Source: Thiotrichales bacterium
GTDB taxonomy: Bacteria; Pseudomonadota; Gammaproteobacteria; JAAZVR01
Reading direction: 5' to 3'
DNA length: 20,471 nt
NCBI GenBank assembly: GCA_018623305.1
Contig: JAAZVR010000005.1
Coordinates: 1-20,471 of the forward strand
Shown: positions 1 to 7,535 of the stretch, piece after piece
Position numbering within the stretch: position 1 is the stretch's first letter
How the letters are laid out: each line of letters begins with the position of its first letter
Made by a program: the position numbers and the translations under genes
Notes under the pieces: model-generated
The model's input: only the letters and a program-made list of their open reading frames with translations
Told to the model about the DNA's origin: nothing
The model's database searches: none

Positions 1-854
1 AACAAATCGGACTGGCCTTGCTGAACACTCAACAAGCCTAATAACATCGGTGGCAATTCTGTATGCTGCTGCAAACTATCCTTTAGACTTGATCCCTGTT
101 CCAACTGATGTGGCAATGCAGAAAAAAGAGTGTGTAATGTCGGGTGCCTCAATTCATGCGCACTTAATTTCAAAGCCCTTTTCAATGACACATTCGAAGC
201 ATTCAACAAGCGCATACTTTCACTCCAGCGATACAACTCCATTGCATACCAAAGACGACGCACAACAGGCACCCTAGAAAGCCATCGACTCCAAAAAACA
301 CGTCCCTTTTTAGACAACAACCCCAAACCCAATAAAACCACAATCAACAAGGCCTCCAAGCCCATCGATTGAATGCCGTGCGCAAACGCGAGTAAACTAA
401 TCGAACTCCAACCTAACGTCTCTTTCGGCAAGGCTTGCTCAAACTGAGGTACTAGAAAGACCATCAAAACCCCAAGCAAAATACTCAAAAGGCCTAACAA
501 CATCAAAGGATAGGTCAGCACTTTAAAGAGCAACATACGCCAACGATTTTGCCGTTCAAGCCAAACCATCAAGGCCTGCGTTGCCGCCTGTAAACTTTGC
601 CCCTCATCGACCGTCCTCAACACCCTTACCACAGTGATACCCAAAGCACGCTCAAATACTTTAAAAGCCTCGCCCACACTTTGACCTTGAGAAACGCGAA
701 GACGCAATTCGTCACACAACCTCCGAGCCTCCTTCTTAGTTTGCGATTCAATCAATAAATCCAACCATTGCTGCGTGGATAAATGCATTTCACTTAAACG
801 GTTAAGCAATTCCATAAACACCAACCGCTCACTGATAGACCAAACCTTAGCCAC
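1..854 (-). CDS. GspF/PilC-type inner-membrane platform protein (C-terminus cut by window edge)
   Basis: Inner-membrane platform protein of a type IV pilus or type II secretion-like machine, partner of the GspE-type ATPase encoded just upstream. Translating the minus strand from 854 gives an uninterrupted 284-residue frame running off the left edge. A first T2SSF domain covers roughly residues 7-90, followed by hydrophobic stretches near residues 105-130 and 150-170, and a second T2SSF domain (motif SMRLLNASNVSLKRAL, then the QGSSLKDSL region) starts near 200. Family members are usually about 400 residues, so roughly 110 are missing beyond the edge. The N-terminal extension before the first domain is very short. 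The proposed start is GTG at 852-854, overlapping the ATPase stop by 8 bases, with AGAGG about 7 bases upstream; an ATG at residue 13 of this frame is an alternative. The family call is secure; the exact system (MSHA-like pilus or T2SS) is inferred. Confidence 0.8.
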   Translation of the reverse strand, partial: MAKVWSISERLVFMELLNRLSEMHLSTQQWLDLLIESQTKKEARRLCDELRLRVSQGQSVGEAFKVFERALGITVVRVLRTVDEGQSLQAATQALMVWLERQNRWRMLLFKVLTYPLMLLGLLSILLGVLMVFLVPQFEQALPKETLGWSSISLLAFAHGIQSMGLEALLIVVLLGLGLLSKKGRVFWSRWLSRVPVVRRLWYAMELYRWSESMRLLNASNVSLKRALKLSAHELRHPTLHTLFSALPHQLEQGSSLKDSLQQHTELPPMLLGLLSVQQGQSDL

Positions 855-2130
855 CCAGAACCCTCTTCACTTCTTCCAAAGAGGTTTTACCGTTCGCCAC
901 CCACGTTTTAGCCTGATCCAGTAAAGTACTGGGCTTCTGGATCGACTCCAGCGAGACCCATTCTAATAACGGCGCACGCCCCTGATACTCCCCTAGCTCA
1001 TTCAAAACCCTTAACAAACGTTGATTCAAAACCCCGACCAAAGCCTCGCTCAACATTCGCTCGGTTAACCCCAAGTCCAGCAATCTCAACCACACTTGAC
1101 GAGCCGAATCTGCATGCACCGTCGCCACCACCAAGTGCCCCGTCATCGCCGCACGAATGGCAGCGGCGGCGGTTTTCTCATCTCGAATCTCACCAATCAG
1201 CAACACATCCAAATCCTGACGTAACAAAGCTCGAACGCCTTCATAAAATCCAAAACCTAATGCTTCATTAATCGATGTTTGACGAACACCTTCGAGGTCA
1301 TATTCAATCGGGTCTTCCAACGTCGCAATCACACGTTCTTCAACATCCATACTTTGAATCAACGCGCACAAAGTTGTGGTTTTCCCACTTCCCGTCGGCC
1401 CACACATCAAAATCAACCCTGAACTTAACTGAGCCAAAGCGCGTAATTGATCTGCTAAATCGTCCGTTAAATTTAAATGTTCAATGCTTAATTGCTGCTG
1501 CCGCATTCGCAACAAACGAACCACCGCGGACTCTCCACTCGCGACTGGCATCACAGAAACACGACAATCCAGTTGAGTAAATGAGCGTTGCCACTGAAAA
1601 CGACCGTCTTGAGGCAATCGTTGCTCGGTCACATCCATATCCGACAAAACCTTCAAACGCACCAATAAAGCCGACCAAGCCTCACACTCAATCACGTGCG
1701 CGCAACGCATCACCCCATCAATTCGATACCGCACATTGACCCACTGAACCTTAGGCTCAAAATGAATATCGGAGGCATTTTTCTGCAAAGCCTCTTTCAG
1801 TAATTCGTCTAAAACATCAACCGCGTTGTAGGCCTCACTCACTTCATTAAGTGGCATTAAAAAGTGGGCGCGGCCAGCATACTCAGCCAACAATCGCTCG
1901 CTCAACTCATGTGCATCCGCCCAATACAATAAAATCGATTTTTCATATCCCATGACTTGCTGTAATCGATACAAAATATCTTCAGGCGTTTTTTTCGAAC
2001 GCGCGATATGCGCACCTTTCTCATCCACTTTAAATACCCAAATTTGGTGTTCTAAAGCGAAGGCCTCAGACACAAAATCACTGGCAATTCCTTGACTCAA
2101 AACGCGCGTTAAATCCAATTCCTCACTCAT
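847..2130 (-). CDS. GspE/PilB/MshE-type secretion ATPase
   Basis: Cytoplasmic hexameric ATPase that powers pilin or pseudopilin assembly. The N1E-like region (NASDIHFEP) is followed by Walker A GPTGSGKTTT at about residues 244-253, the Asp box (ATLEDPIEYD), Walker B LLIGEIRDE at about 310-318, and the His box (TGHLVVATVHADSA). The C-terminal tetracysteine zinc motif typical of GspE/PilB is absent: the LLNQRLLRVL region continues without CxxC. The full MshEN N-terminal domain is also not evident, making this a short form of 427 residues. I start it at ATG 2130, giving MSEELDLT, because AAAGG lies upstream and the position overlaps the small upstream gene's stop by 8 bases. The longer frame from 2166 has no ribosome binding site and lies inside the small gene. 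The next gene is a GspF homologue with overlapping start. Confidence 0.9.
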   Translation of the reverse strand: MSEELDLTRVLSQGIASDFVSEAFALEHQIWVFKVDEKGAHIARSKKTPEDILYRLQQVMGYEKSILLYWADAHELSERLLAEYAGRAHFLMPLNEVSEAYNAVDVLDELLKEALQKNASDIHFEPKVQWVNVRYRIDGVMRCAHVIECEAWSALLVRLKVLSDMDVTEQRLPQDGRFQWQRSFTQLDCRVSVMPVASGESAVVRLLRMRQQQLSIEHLNLTDDLADQLRALAQLSSGLILMCGPTGSGKTTTLCALIQSMDVEERVIATLEDPIEYDLEGVRQTSINEALGFGFYEGVRALLRQDLDVLLIGEIRDEKTAAAAIRAAMTGHLVVATVHADSARQVWLRLLDLGLTERMLSEALVGVLNQRLLRVLNELGEYQGRAPLLEWVSLESIQKPSTLLDQAKTWVANGKTSLEEVKRVLGG

Positions 2131-2287
2131 GCCCAGGCCTTTGCTCCATCCATCGTTGAATCTCATACGTCAATTGCAATAAATCATGGTATTTATTCAT
2201 ATCAAAGGGGTCATACCACAGAGCCCAAATGCCTTCTGCGAGCGCCCAAGGCAAGACCAAAGTCAAACCAATGCCCAACCACTTCAT
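2123..2287 (-). CDS. Small (54 aa) secreted or membrane-anchored protein of the pilus/secretion operon
   Basis: Unrecognised small protein, read directly from the minus strand. It begins MKWLGIGLTLVLPWALAEG, a signal peptide or N-terminal membrane anchor with a possible cleavage site after ALA (residues 15-17). A tryptophan- and charge-rich tail follows (WALWYDPFDMNKY, then EIQRWMEQ) and ends PGHE. Its ATG overlaps the secretin stop in an ATGA arrangement (2284-2287), and its TGA overlaps the ATPase start region by 8 bases. It fills the gap between secretin and ATPase exactly, with no frame damage, so it is probably real and translationally coupled. By position it could be a secretin-associated or minor assembly factor, but no family is recognised and function is unknown. 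Without it the operon would have an unexplained gap of about 150 bases. Confidence 0.7.
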   Translation of the reverse strand: MKWLGIGLTLVLPWALAEGIWALWYDPFDMNKYHDLLQLTYEIQRWMEQRPGHE

Positions 2288-3657
2288 CGAACTGCCTTAA
2301 CCGACATCAATAACACCAATTCCGTGGTCTTTTTTTCACGCGCCTGAAAATGATTCACATCCCATTCTCCTGGAAGGCTCTGTGCTTGCTCACGCCACGC
2401 GTCCTGCATCAAACCGCCCATCATGATGGAATCGCCTTCTTGCAAAGACAGCATTAAATCCATTTCTCGAGACCGCACCACAGGCACCCGACTCACAACG
2501 CCCGCATCGGCCAAACTGGGATTCGGATCGCTTTGATAGTCCACGACTCGAGACAAACTCGGACGAACATTCAGCATCACTTGATGAGATTCATTAATCG
2601 ACGGCGTTAAAGCCAACACAAACCCAACAGGCACGGTATGCAGCTCCGTTGAAAACTGAGCCAAAGTCTGCGTTTGAGATTGAGACGTTTCCGCATCCGT
2701 TGTGAAATACACTAAATGATCAACCACTTTCATCAATGACGTTTGGTGATTCAATAAGCGCAATTTCGGTTTCGACACCACATTGGACTGCCCCATTTCA
2801 TTCAATAAACGAAGACCTAAATCCAAATTCCATTGCCCTTGCAAAACATAATTCAAAAGAGCCGTCCCCGATTGAGGAGAACCCACCTGATTCTGAGAAG
2901 CACTCAACCGTTTACCCATCACCGACCAATCAATCCCCGCTTGAAATTGTTCGCTCAACTCCACTTCCACCACCGTCATTTCAACCCAAACCTGCCGATT
3001 GGTAGCCTGATGAATCTGACTCAAAACTCGGGTAATACGGCGATGCCCAAACCAATCTGAATGCACTACAACCATGCCAGCTTCAGGCATCAAAACATAA
3101 TGTTCAGATTGCAAAATGGATTGAAAAAAGGCCTCCAAACGTCCCCATAACGATTGTTCCGATTGATTCTGAATTCGTGTTTGGCTTTGCCCCATAGGGT
3201 CATCATTTTGATTCCCAACCGACATCTGCATGCTTTGTGTGGATTGACGAACGCCTGGCAAGGCCTGCACCGTATAACTTTCCCAATAGGTTTTTTCCTG
3301 CAAAAACACATATCGACCGCCTTGTTTTTGAAGGCCTAAATCAAGGTGTTGAGCCAATAAAGCCATCGCCTCATCCACACTGGCGTGATTTAAAGATAAA
3401 GTCACTAACATTTCAGTCTCTACAGGCAACTGGTATTCGACTTGATATAAGCGCGCCCACAAGTCCAAAACAGCCCTAACTGGCATCGACTCCAAATGAA
3501 AATCCAAACGCACTTCAGTGACTGCCTTTGAGGATTCTGAAACAGGCTTTGAACTTGCAACCAAGGGCGAATCAATAGAATTCATCTTAGACATACTGAC
3601 CCCCTTCGCACACCCTGACAAAATCCCAATCAATAAAACATTTATGAACCATTTCAT
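2284..3657 (-). CDS. MshL/PilQ-type secretin, lipoprotein
   Basis: Outer-membrane secretin channel for a type IV pilus (MSHA-like) or type II secretion-type machine. An N-terminal lipoprotein signal is visible: hydrophobic core then LSGC with the lipidated Cys at residue 16, so the protein may not need a separate pilotin. A short secretin/TonB N-terminal-like domain lies at about residues 50-120. A Gln/Met/Ser-rich linker spans roughly 139-167. A second N-domain is near 170-225 and the secretin beta-barrel core covers about 225-455 (VEMTVVEV; VVSKPKLRLLNHQ; VPVVRSREMD; MMGGLM). At 457 residues it is within the shorter secretins. The start is the ATG at 3657; a TTG at 3669 (leader MVLI) is possible. 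It is the first gene of the minus-strand operon, followed by the 54-residue gene, ATPase and platform protein. MshL is the closest family by impression; the gene symbol is not certain. Confidence 0.85.
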   Translation of the reverse strand: MKWFINVLLIGILSGCAKGVSMSKMNSIDSPLVASSKPVSESSKAVTEVRLDFHLESMPVRAVLDLWARLYQVEYQLPVETEMLVTLSLNHASVDEAMALLAQHLDLGLQKQGGRYVFLQEKTYWESYTVQALPGVRQSTQSMQMSVGNQNDDPMGQSQTRIQNQSEQSLWGRLEAFFQSILQSEHYVLMPEAGMVVVHSDWFGHRRITRVLSQIHQATNRQVWVEMTVVEVELSEQFQAGIDWSVMGKRLSASQNQVGSPQSGTALLNYVLQGQWNLDLGLRLLNEMGQSNVVSKPKLRLLNHQTSLMKVVDHLVYFTTDAETSQSQTQTLAQFSTELHTVPVGFVLALTPSINESHQVMLNVRPSLSRVVDYQSDPNPSLADAGVVSRVPVVRSREMDLMLSLQEGDSIMMGGLMQDAWREQAQSLPGEWDVNHFQAREKKTTELVLLMSVKAVR

Positions 3658-3787
3658 TATCAAAACCAACGCTTAATTTAACTAACATTATATTGTTTTA
3701 TTAAATTCATGCAAAGGTTTTTAAACGTCGAACAGCGGACTCGTTTAAAATTGGAGGAATTTATTGTTTATTTATAGGTATATCTCC
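3658..3787. promoter_or_regulatory. Divergent intergenic region between secretin operon and bipA
   Basis: Short, strongly AT-rich interval between divergently transcribed genes (secretin leftwards, bipA rightwards), so promoters for both must lie here or within adjacent gene ends. Around 3674-3710 runs of A/T provide several possible -10 boxes, but I see no clean -35/-10 pair. A consensus Shine-Dalgarno GGAGG sits at 3753-3757, six bases before a TTG at 3764. A weaker AGGT at 3775-3778 precedes the ATG at 3788. Confidence 0.4.
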
Positions 3788-5629
3788 ATGTCGGAATTGA
3801 CTGATAGCATCCAAAAGATCCGTAATATCGCGATCATCGCCCACGTTGACCACGGTAAAACCACACTGGTTGACCAACTTCTAAAACAATCGGGCACATT
3901 CGATGAGCGTAAAGACATGGGTGACCGAGTCATGGACTCAAACGACCTAGAACGTGAGCGTGGAATCACAATCTTGTCGAAAAACACGGCAATTCGTTGG
4001 AACGATTACCGAATCAACATCGTTGATACTCCGGGACACGCCGACTTCGGTGGTGAAGTTGAGCGTGTATTGTCGATGGTTGATTCAGTATTGCTATTGG
4101 TTGACGCGGCAGAAGGCCCTATGCCTCAAACACGTTTCGTAACGCAAAAAGCGTTGGAACGTGGTTTGTGTCCAATCGTTGTTGTAAACAAAATCGACCG
4201 TAACGGTGCCGATCCTGAAAACGCAATCAACTTGACGTTTGACCTATTCGACCAGTTGGGCGCAACAGACGAGCAGATGGATTTCCCAATCGTTTACGCT
4301 TCAGCAATCAACGGCTACGCAAACTTGGATGAAAATGCTCGTGAAGGCGACATGACACCGTTGTTCCAAACAATCGTGGACGAAGTTCACCACCCAATCG
4401 TTGATCCAGAAGGCCACTTCCAATTGCAGGTTATCTCTTTGGGTTATGACAACTTCGAAGGCGTTATCGGTACAGGCCGTATCAAGCGCGGTACGATAAA
4501 ACCAAACACTCAGTTGACTCTAATCAATGACGCAGGCGAAACACGCAATGTGCGTATGTTGAAAGTGTACGGTTTCTTAGGTCTTGAAAAAGTTGAAACT
4601 CAAGAAGCAACCGCGGGCGACATCATTGCATTCACAGGTATTGATAACTTACGTGTATCAGACACGCTATGTCACCCAGATATGGTTGAGGCTTTGGATC
4701 CGTTGACAGTTGATGAACCAACGATTTCGATGGATTTCGAAATCAACACATCTCCGTTTGTCTCTCAAGATAAAGATACAAACTTTGTAACGAGCCGTGA
4801 ATTGTGGGACCGCCTACAAAAAGAATTGATCTATAACGTAGCGCTACGTGTAGAAAACACTGAAGACCCTAACCGTTTCAAAGTGTCTGGCCGTGGTGAG
4901 CTTCACTTGTCAGTCCTAATCGAAACGATGCGTCGTGAAGGTTACGAGCTTTCGATCGGTCGTCCTCAGGTTGTTCAAAAAGAAGTGAACGGCGTCATGA
5001 TGGAACCGTACGAAGAATTAACAATCGACGTTCAAGAAGAGCATCAAGGTACCATCATGGAAAAATTGGGTACGCGTAAAGGTATGATGCAAAACATGGA
5101 ATTGGATGGCCAAGGTCGTGTGCGTATTGCTTACATCATCCCAGCGCGTGGCTTGATCGGTTTCCGTACTGAGTTCCTAACATCGACTCAAGGGACTGGA
5201 ATCATGGCTCACACATTCCACAACTACGGCCCAGTGATCGCTGACATCGTAGGTGAGCGTTTGAATGGTGTATTGATTGCCAATGCAACGGGTAAAGCGT
5301 TGACAAACGCCCTATTTAACTTGCAGGATCGTGGTAAGTTGATGGTTGGTCACGGTGAAGACGTTTACGAAGGTCAAGTTATCGGTATTCACAGCCGTTC
5401 AAATGACTTGGTTGTTAATGCCCTTAAAGGTAAGCAATTGACGAACGTTCGTGCATCAGGTACAGATGAAGCTCAGGTTTTGGTTCCAAAAATTGATTAC
5501 ACATTGGAACAAGCTCTTGAATTCATCGATAACGATGAGTTGGTTGAAGTAACACCAAACAGCATCCGTATTCGTAAGAAATTATTAACGGAAGCTGAGC
5601 GTAAACGCGCAGGTCGTGCAAACAAATGA
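3788..5629 (+). CDS. typA: Ribosome-associated translational GTPase BipA/TypA
   Basis: Translation-factor family GTPase that binds ribosomes and assists 50S assembly, mainly under stress and cold. G1 AHVDHGKT is at about residues 18-25, switch region ERERGITI follows, then G3 DTPGHADF and G4 NKIDR. Downstream are EF-G-like domains and the BipA-specific C-terminal region (RGLIGFRTEFL, TGTGIM-type segment, GRANK end). From the ATG at 3788 it is 613 residues, close to the usual 605-615. An upstream in-frame TTG at 3764 has a much better ribosome binding site and would add MFIYRYIS; homologues normally start near MSELTDSIQK-type sequence, so 3788 is preferred. Codon use is markedly biased (CGT, TTG, GGT, frequent AAC), consistent with high expression. 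Its stop overlaps the dtd start (ATGA), so the two genes are probably cotranscribed. Confidence 0.97.
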   Translation: MSELTDSIQKIRNIAIIAHVDHGKTTLVDQLLKQSGTFDERKDMGDRVMDSNDLERERGITILSKNTAIRWNDYRINIVDTPGHADFGGEVERVLSMVDSVLLLVDAAEGPMPQTRFVTQKALERGLCPIVVVNKIDRNGADPENAINLTFDLFDQLGATDEQMDFPIVYASAINGYANLDENAREGDMTPLFQTIVDEVHHPIVDPEGHFQLQVISLGYDNFEGVIGTGRIKRGTIKPNTQLTLINDAGETRNVRMLKVYGFLGLEKVETQEATAGDIIAFTGIDNLRVSDTLCHPDMVEALDPLTVDEPTISMDFEINTSPFVSQDKDTNFVTSRELWDRLQKELIYNVALRVENTEDPNRFKVSGRGELHLSVLIETMRREGYELSIGRPQVVQKEVNGVMMEPYEELTIDVQEEHQGTIMEKLGTRKGMMQNMELDGQGRVRIAYIIPARGLIGFRTEFLTSTQGTGIMAHTFHNYGPVIADIVGERLNGVLIANATGKALTNALFNLQDRGKLMVGHGEDVYEGQVIGIHSRSNDLVVNALKGKQLTNVRASGTDEAQVLVPKIDYTLEQALEFIDNDELVEVTPNSIRIRKKLLTEAERKRAGRANK

Positions 5630-6063
5630 TTGCACTGCTGCAACGAGTTTTAGAATCTAAAGTCGTTGTAGAAGGTCAAACCCTCGGACAAATAGACCAA
5701 GGTTTGACCGTCCTCGTCGGCGTTCAAAAAGGCGACACACAAGCAAAGGCGGACAAGTTACTTGACCGCCTTTTGCATTACAGGGTCTTTGCTGACGAAA
5801 ACGACAAAATGAATCTTGATCTTCAACAAGTTCAGGGCGACCTACTTCTAATTCCTCAGTTCACACTCGCCGCGAACACACATAAGGGACGCCGTCCTAG
5901 TTTTGATTCCAGCGCGCCACCAGGAGAAGCGGAGGCCTTGTTTAACTATTTTGTTGCACAAGCCAAAGCGCGGTACGCGTTGGTTGAAACAGGGCAGTTC
6001 GGCGCGGATATGAAAGTTCATATTCTCAATGACGGCCCTGTGACTTTCTGGCTGGAAACATAG
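5626..6063 (+). CDS. dtd: D-aminoacyl-tRNA deacylase
   Basis: Cytoplasmic trans-editing enzyme that hydrolyses D-amino acids (and glycine mischarged on tRNA-Ala) from tRNA. At 145 residues it is full length and collinear with E. coli Dtd, including KGRRPSF, APPGEAEAL, ETGQFGADM and the C-terminal Gly-cisPro signature NDGPVT at 135-140. The other family signature, normally SQFTL, reads PQFTL here (P77 in place of Ser), an unusual change next to the active site; the neighbouring bases give a clear CCT CAG TTC codon run, so no frameshift is involved. The ATG overlaps the bipA stop by four bases, and the following prenyltransferase starts 9 bases downstream, so this looks like one operon. Confidence 0.95.
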   Translation: MIALLQRVLESKVVVEGQTLGQIDQGLTVLVGVQKGDTQAKADKLLDRLLHYRVFADENDKMNLDLQQVQGDLLLIPQFTLAANTHKGRRPSFDSSAPPGEAEALFNYFVAQAKARYALVETGQFGADMKVHILNDGPVTFWLET

Positions 6064-6072
6064 GAGCGATTG

Positions 6073-6975
6073 ATGCCTGTTGAACCGTCCATTCAACAAT
6101 TCGATTTAACTCGACGCAGTGAGCGCATTAAGCGCGCGATTGCTGCGACCCGTCCTGCCTTTTTAACTGCCTCACTTATTCCTGTCACACTAGCATTCAG
6201 CCTCATGCAGCAACAAACTGGCGAATGGCCAATGGCGCTGTATATCGCTGTAATGCTCTGCGTCGGACTGATTCACGCAGGCGCGAACACCATCAATGAT
6301 TATTTCGATCACAAAAACGGAACCGATTTGCACAATGTCGATCGGATTTATCCGTTTACAGGTGGCAGCCGAATGATTCAAAATGAAGTGATTTCGCCAC
6401 AAGAAATGCGTTCTTTGAGCTTTTTATTGCTCGGTTCAGGCGTATTTTTGGGTTTAATGATTGGCTTACTGATTGAACCGAATGTTTTGTGGTTTGGTGT
6501 TGTAGGCCTTGTTTTAGCCTATTTTTATTCCGCGCCACCGTGTTTGGTCTGCAAAGGCCTTGGCGATGTGGTGATTGCTGTGTGTTTTGGGCTTTTACCC
6601 ATGCTCGGTATTTTTACTTTAATGCACGGCACGGACTGGCAAGCCATGTTGCATCAAGCGACCGTGATGGGATTACTCACAGCAGCTATTTTGTGGGTCA
6701 ATTCAATACCAGATATGCAGGCGGATATTAAAGCGGGCAAACAAACCTTAGTGGCGCGTTTAGGGCTTTGCTATGCACAATGGGCATTGGCTTTACTCTC
6801 GACACTCAGTACAGCGTATGCAATTCAATTAACGAGCTTTGCTTGGATCTTAACACTCCCACTAGGCCTTATCTTTCTGGGCTTAGTACGCAACAAACTG
6901 CAATTGAGCATAATCGGTGTACTTATGCTGCACACTTTAGGTGGCCTCTGCCTAATGGCAGAGAACCTTGTATAA
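6073..6975 (+). CDS. UbiA-family prenyltransferase (MenA-like)
   Basis: Integral membrane aromatic prenyltransferase transferring a polyprenyl chain to an aromatic acceptor during quinone or related lipid synthesis. The first Asp-rich motif is N75-D76-xx-D79 within NTINDYFDHKNGTD, and the second is D214-xxx-D218 within SIPDMQADIKAGKQT; both are intact. Eight or nine hydrophobic segments are visible, and YSAPPCLVCKGLGDV (with the F-G-L-L-P run after it) resembles 1,4-dihydroxy-2-naphthoate prenyltransferases (MenA) more than UbiA. Length 300 residues is typical. AGGAG at 6062-6066 is six bases before the ATG; the in-frame TTG at 6070 is less well placed. No other menaquinone gene is seen in the window and the substrate is not determined, so no symbol is given. 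The gene follows dtd closely. Confidence 0.85.
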   Translation: MPVEPSIQQFDLTRRSERIKRAIAATRPAFLTASLIPVTLAFSLMQQQTGEWPMALYIAVMLCVGLIHAGANTINDYFDHKNGTDLHNVDRIYPFTGGSRMIQNEVISPQEMRSLSFLLLGSGVFLGLMIGLLIEPNVLWFGVVGLVLAYFYSAPPCLVCKGLGDVVIAVCFGLLPMLGIFTLMHGTDWQAMLHQATVMGLLTAAILWVNSIPDMQADIKAGKQTLVARLGLCYAQWALALLSTLSTAYAIQLTSFAWILTLPLGLIFLGLVRNKLQLSIIGVLMLHTLGGLCLMAENLV

Positions 6976-7001
6976 TGCTGAAAAAAATTTAAGGACACAC
7001 C

Positions 7002-7535
7002 ATGGCTTTAGCGCTGACAAAAGACATCACAGATGAAATTAAACATGACGCCAAAATCCCACATGAATGGTTTATGGGTAATATCGGCTTGTTACATATC
7101 GTATTACCGATCGGTCTCCTAAAATTTGGCGATGCAACGATTGCACTTGCTTTGCCGATGGCACTTTCAATGGTTTGGATTGGCTTGACGTATTTAAAAA
7201 CACAAAAAACATGGAAAACTAAAAATTGGTATGTGGCTGCCAACTGGCAGGTTTCACTCAATCGATACAAAATCCTTATGATTGCCTACGCAGTTACATG
7301 GATTATTATTGGACTGGGAATGCTCATCGCTTCAACTTCATCTGGCTCAATGCAAGGCATCATGGAAACGGTCTTTACGCGAATCGCTGCTATTCCGACC
7401 TTTATCATGGTCGTTGTGATGTTCGTCTTGGAATCAGGTGCGATGTTTGATGTCACCAAAGGCGGGATTTCAGAAAAAATTATCGAGAAATTTCCACCGC
7501 CTGAAGACATGGTATTTGAAAAGGAAAAACATTAA
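7002..7535 (+). CDS. Unrecognised multi-pass membrane protein (177 aa)
   Basis: I do not recognise a family. The protein has a charged N-terminus (TKDITDEIKHDAK), then about four hydrophobic segments: roughly residues 29-40, 46-64, 90-110 and 128-146, with a short basic loop between them (KTQKTWKTKNW). The C-terminus is polar and charged with a PPPEDM motif and ends EKEKH, so it is probably cytoplasmic. There is no signal peptide and no Cys, His or other cofactor pattern that suggests redox chemistry. AAGGAC lies 5 bases before the ATG, 26 bases after the prenyltransferase stop. Its stop TAA overlaps the next gene's ATG by one base (7535), implying a coupled pair with a shared job. Possibly a two-component membrane complex with the next protein. 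Confidence 0.8.
   Translation: MALALTKDITDEIKHDAKIPHEWFMGNIGLLHIVLPIGLLKFGDATIALALPMALSMVWIGLTYLKTQKTWKTKNWYVAANWQVSLNRYKILMIAYAVTWIIIGLGMLIASTSSGSMQGIMETVFTRIAAIPTFIMVVVMFVLESGAMFDVTKGGISEKIIEKFPPPEDMVFEKEKH

Noticed and set aside
50..372. Plus-strand short frames at the left edge.
   Set aside because: The minus-strand GspF-type protein explains this stretch with a continuous 284-codon frame.
1275..1678. Alternative frames of 60-100 codons over the ATPase gene on both strands.
   Set aside because: They overlap a conserved ATPase with intact motifs, have no ribosome binding site and no recognisable domain.
2130..2166. ATG at 2166 as the ATPase start.
   Set aside because: No ribosome binding site, and the extra 12 codons fall within the small upstream gene; the 2130 ATG has AAAGG and a coupling overlap.
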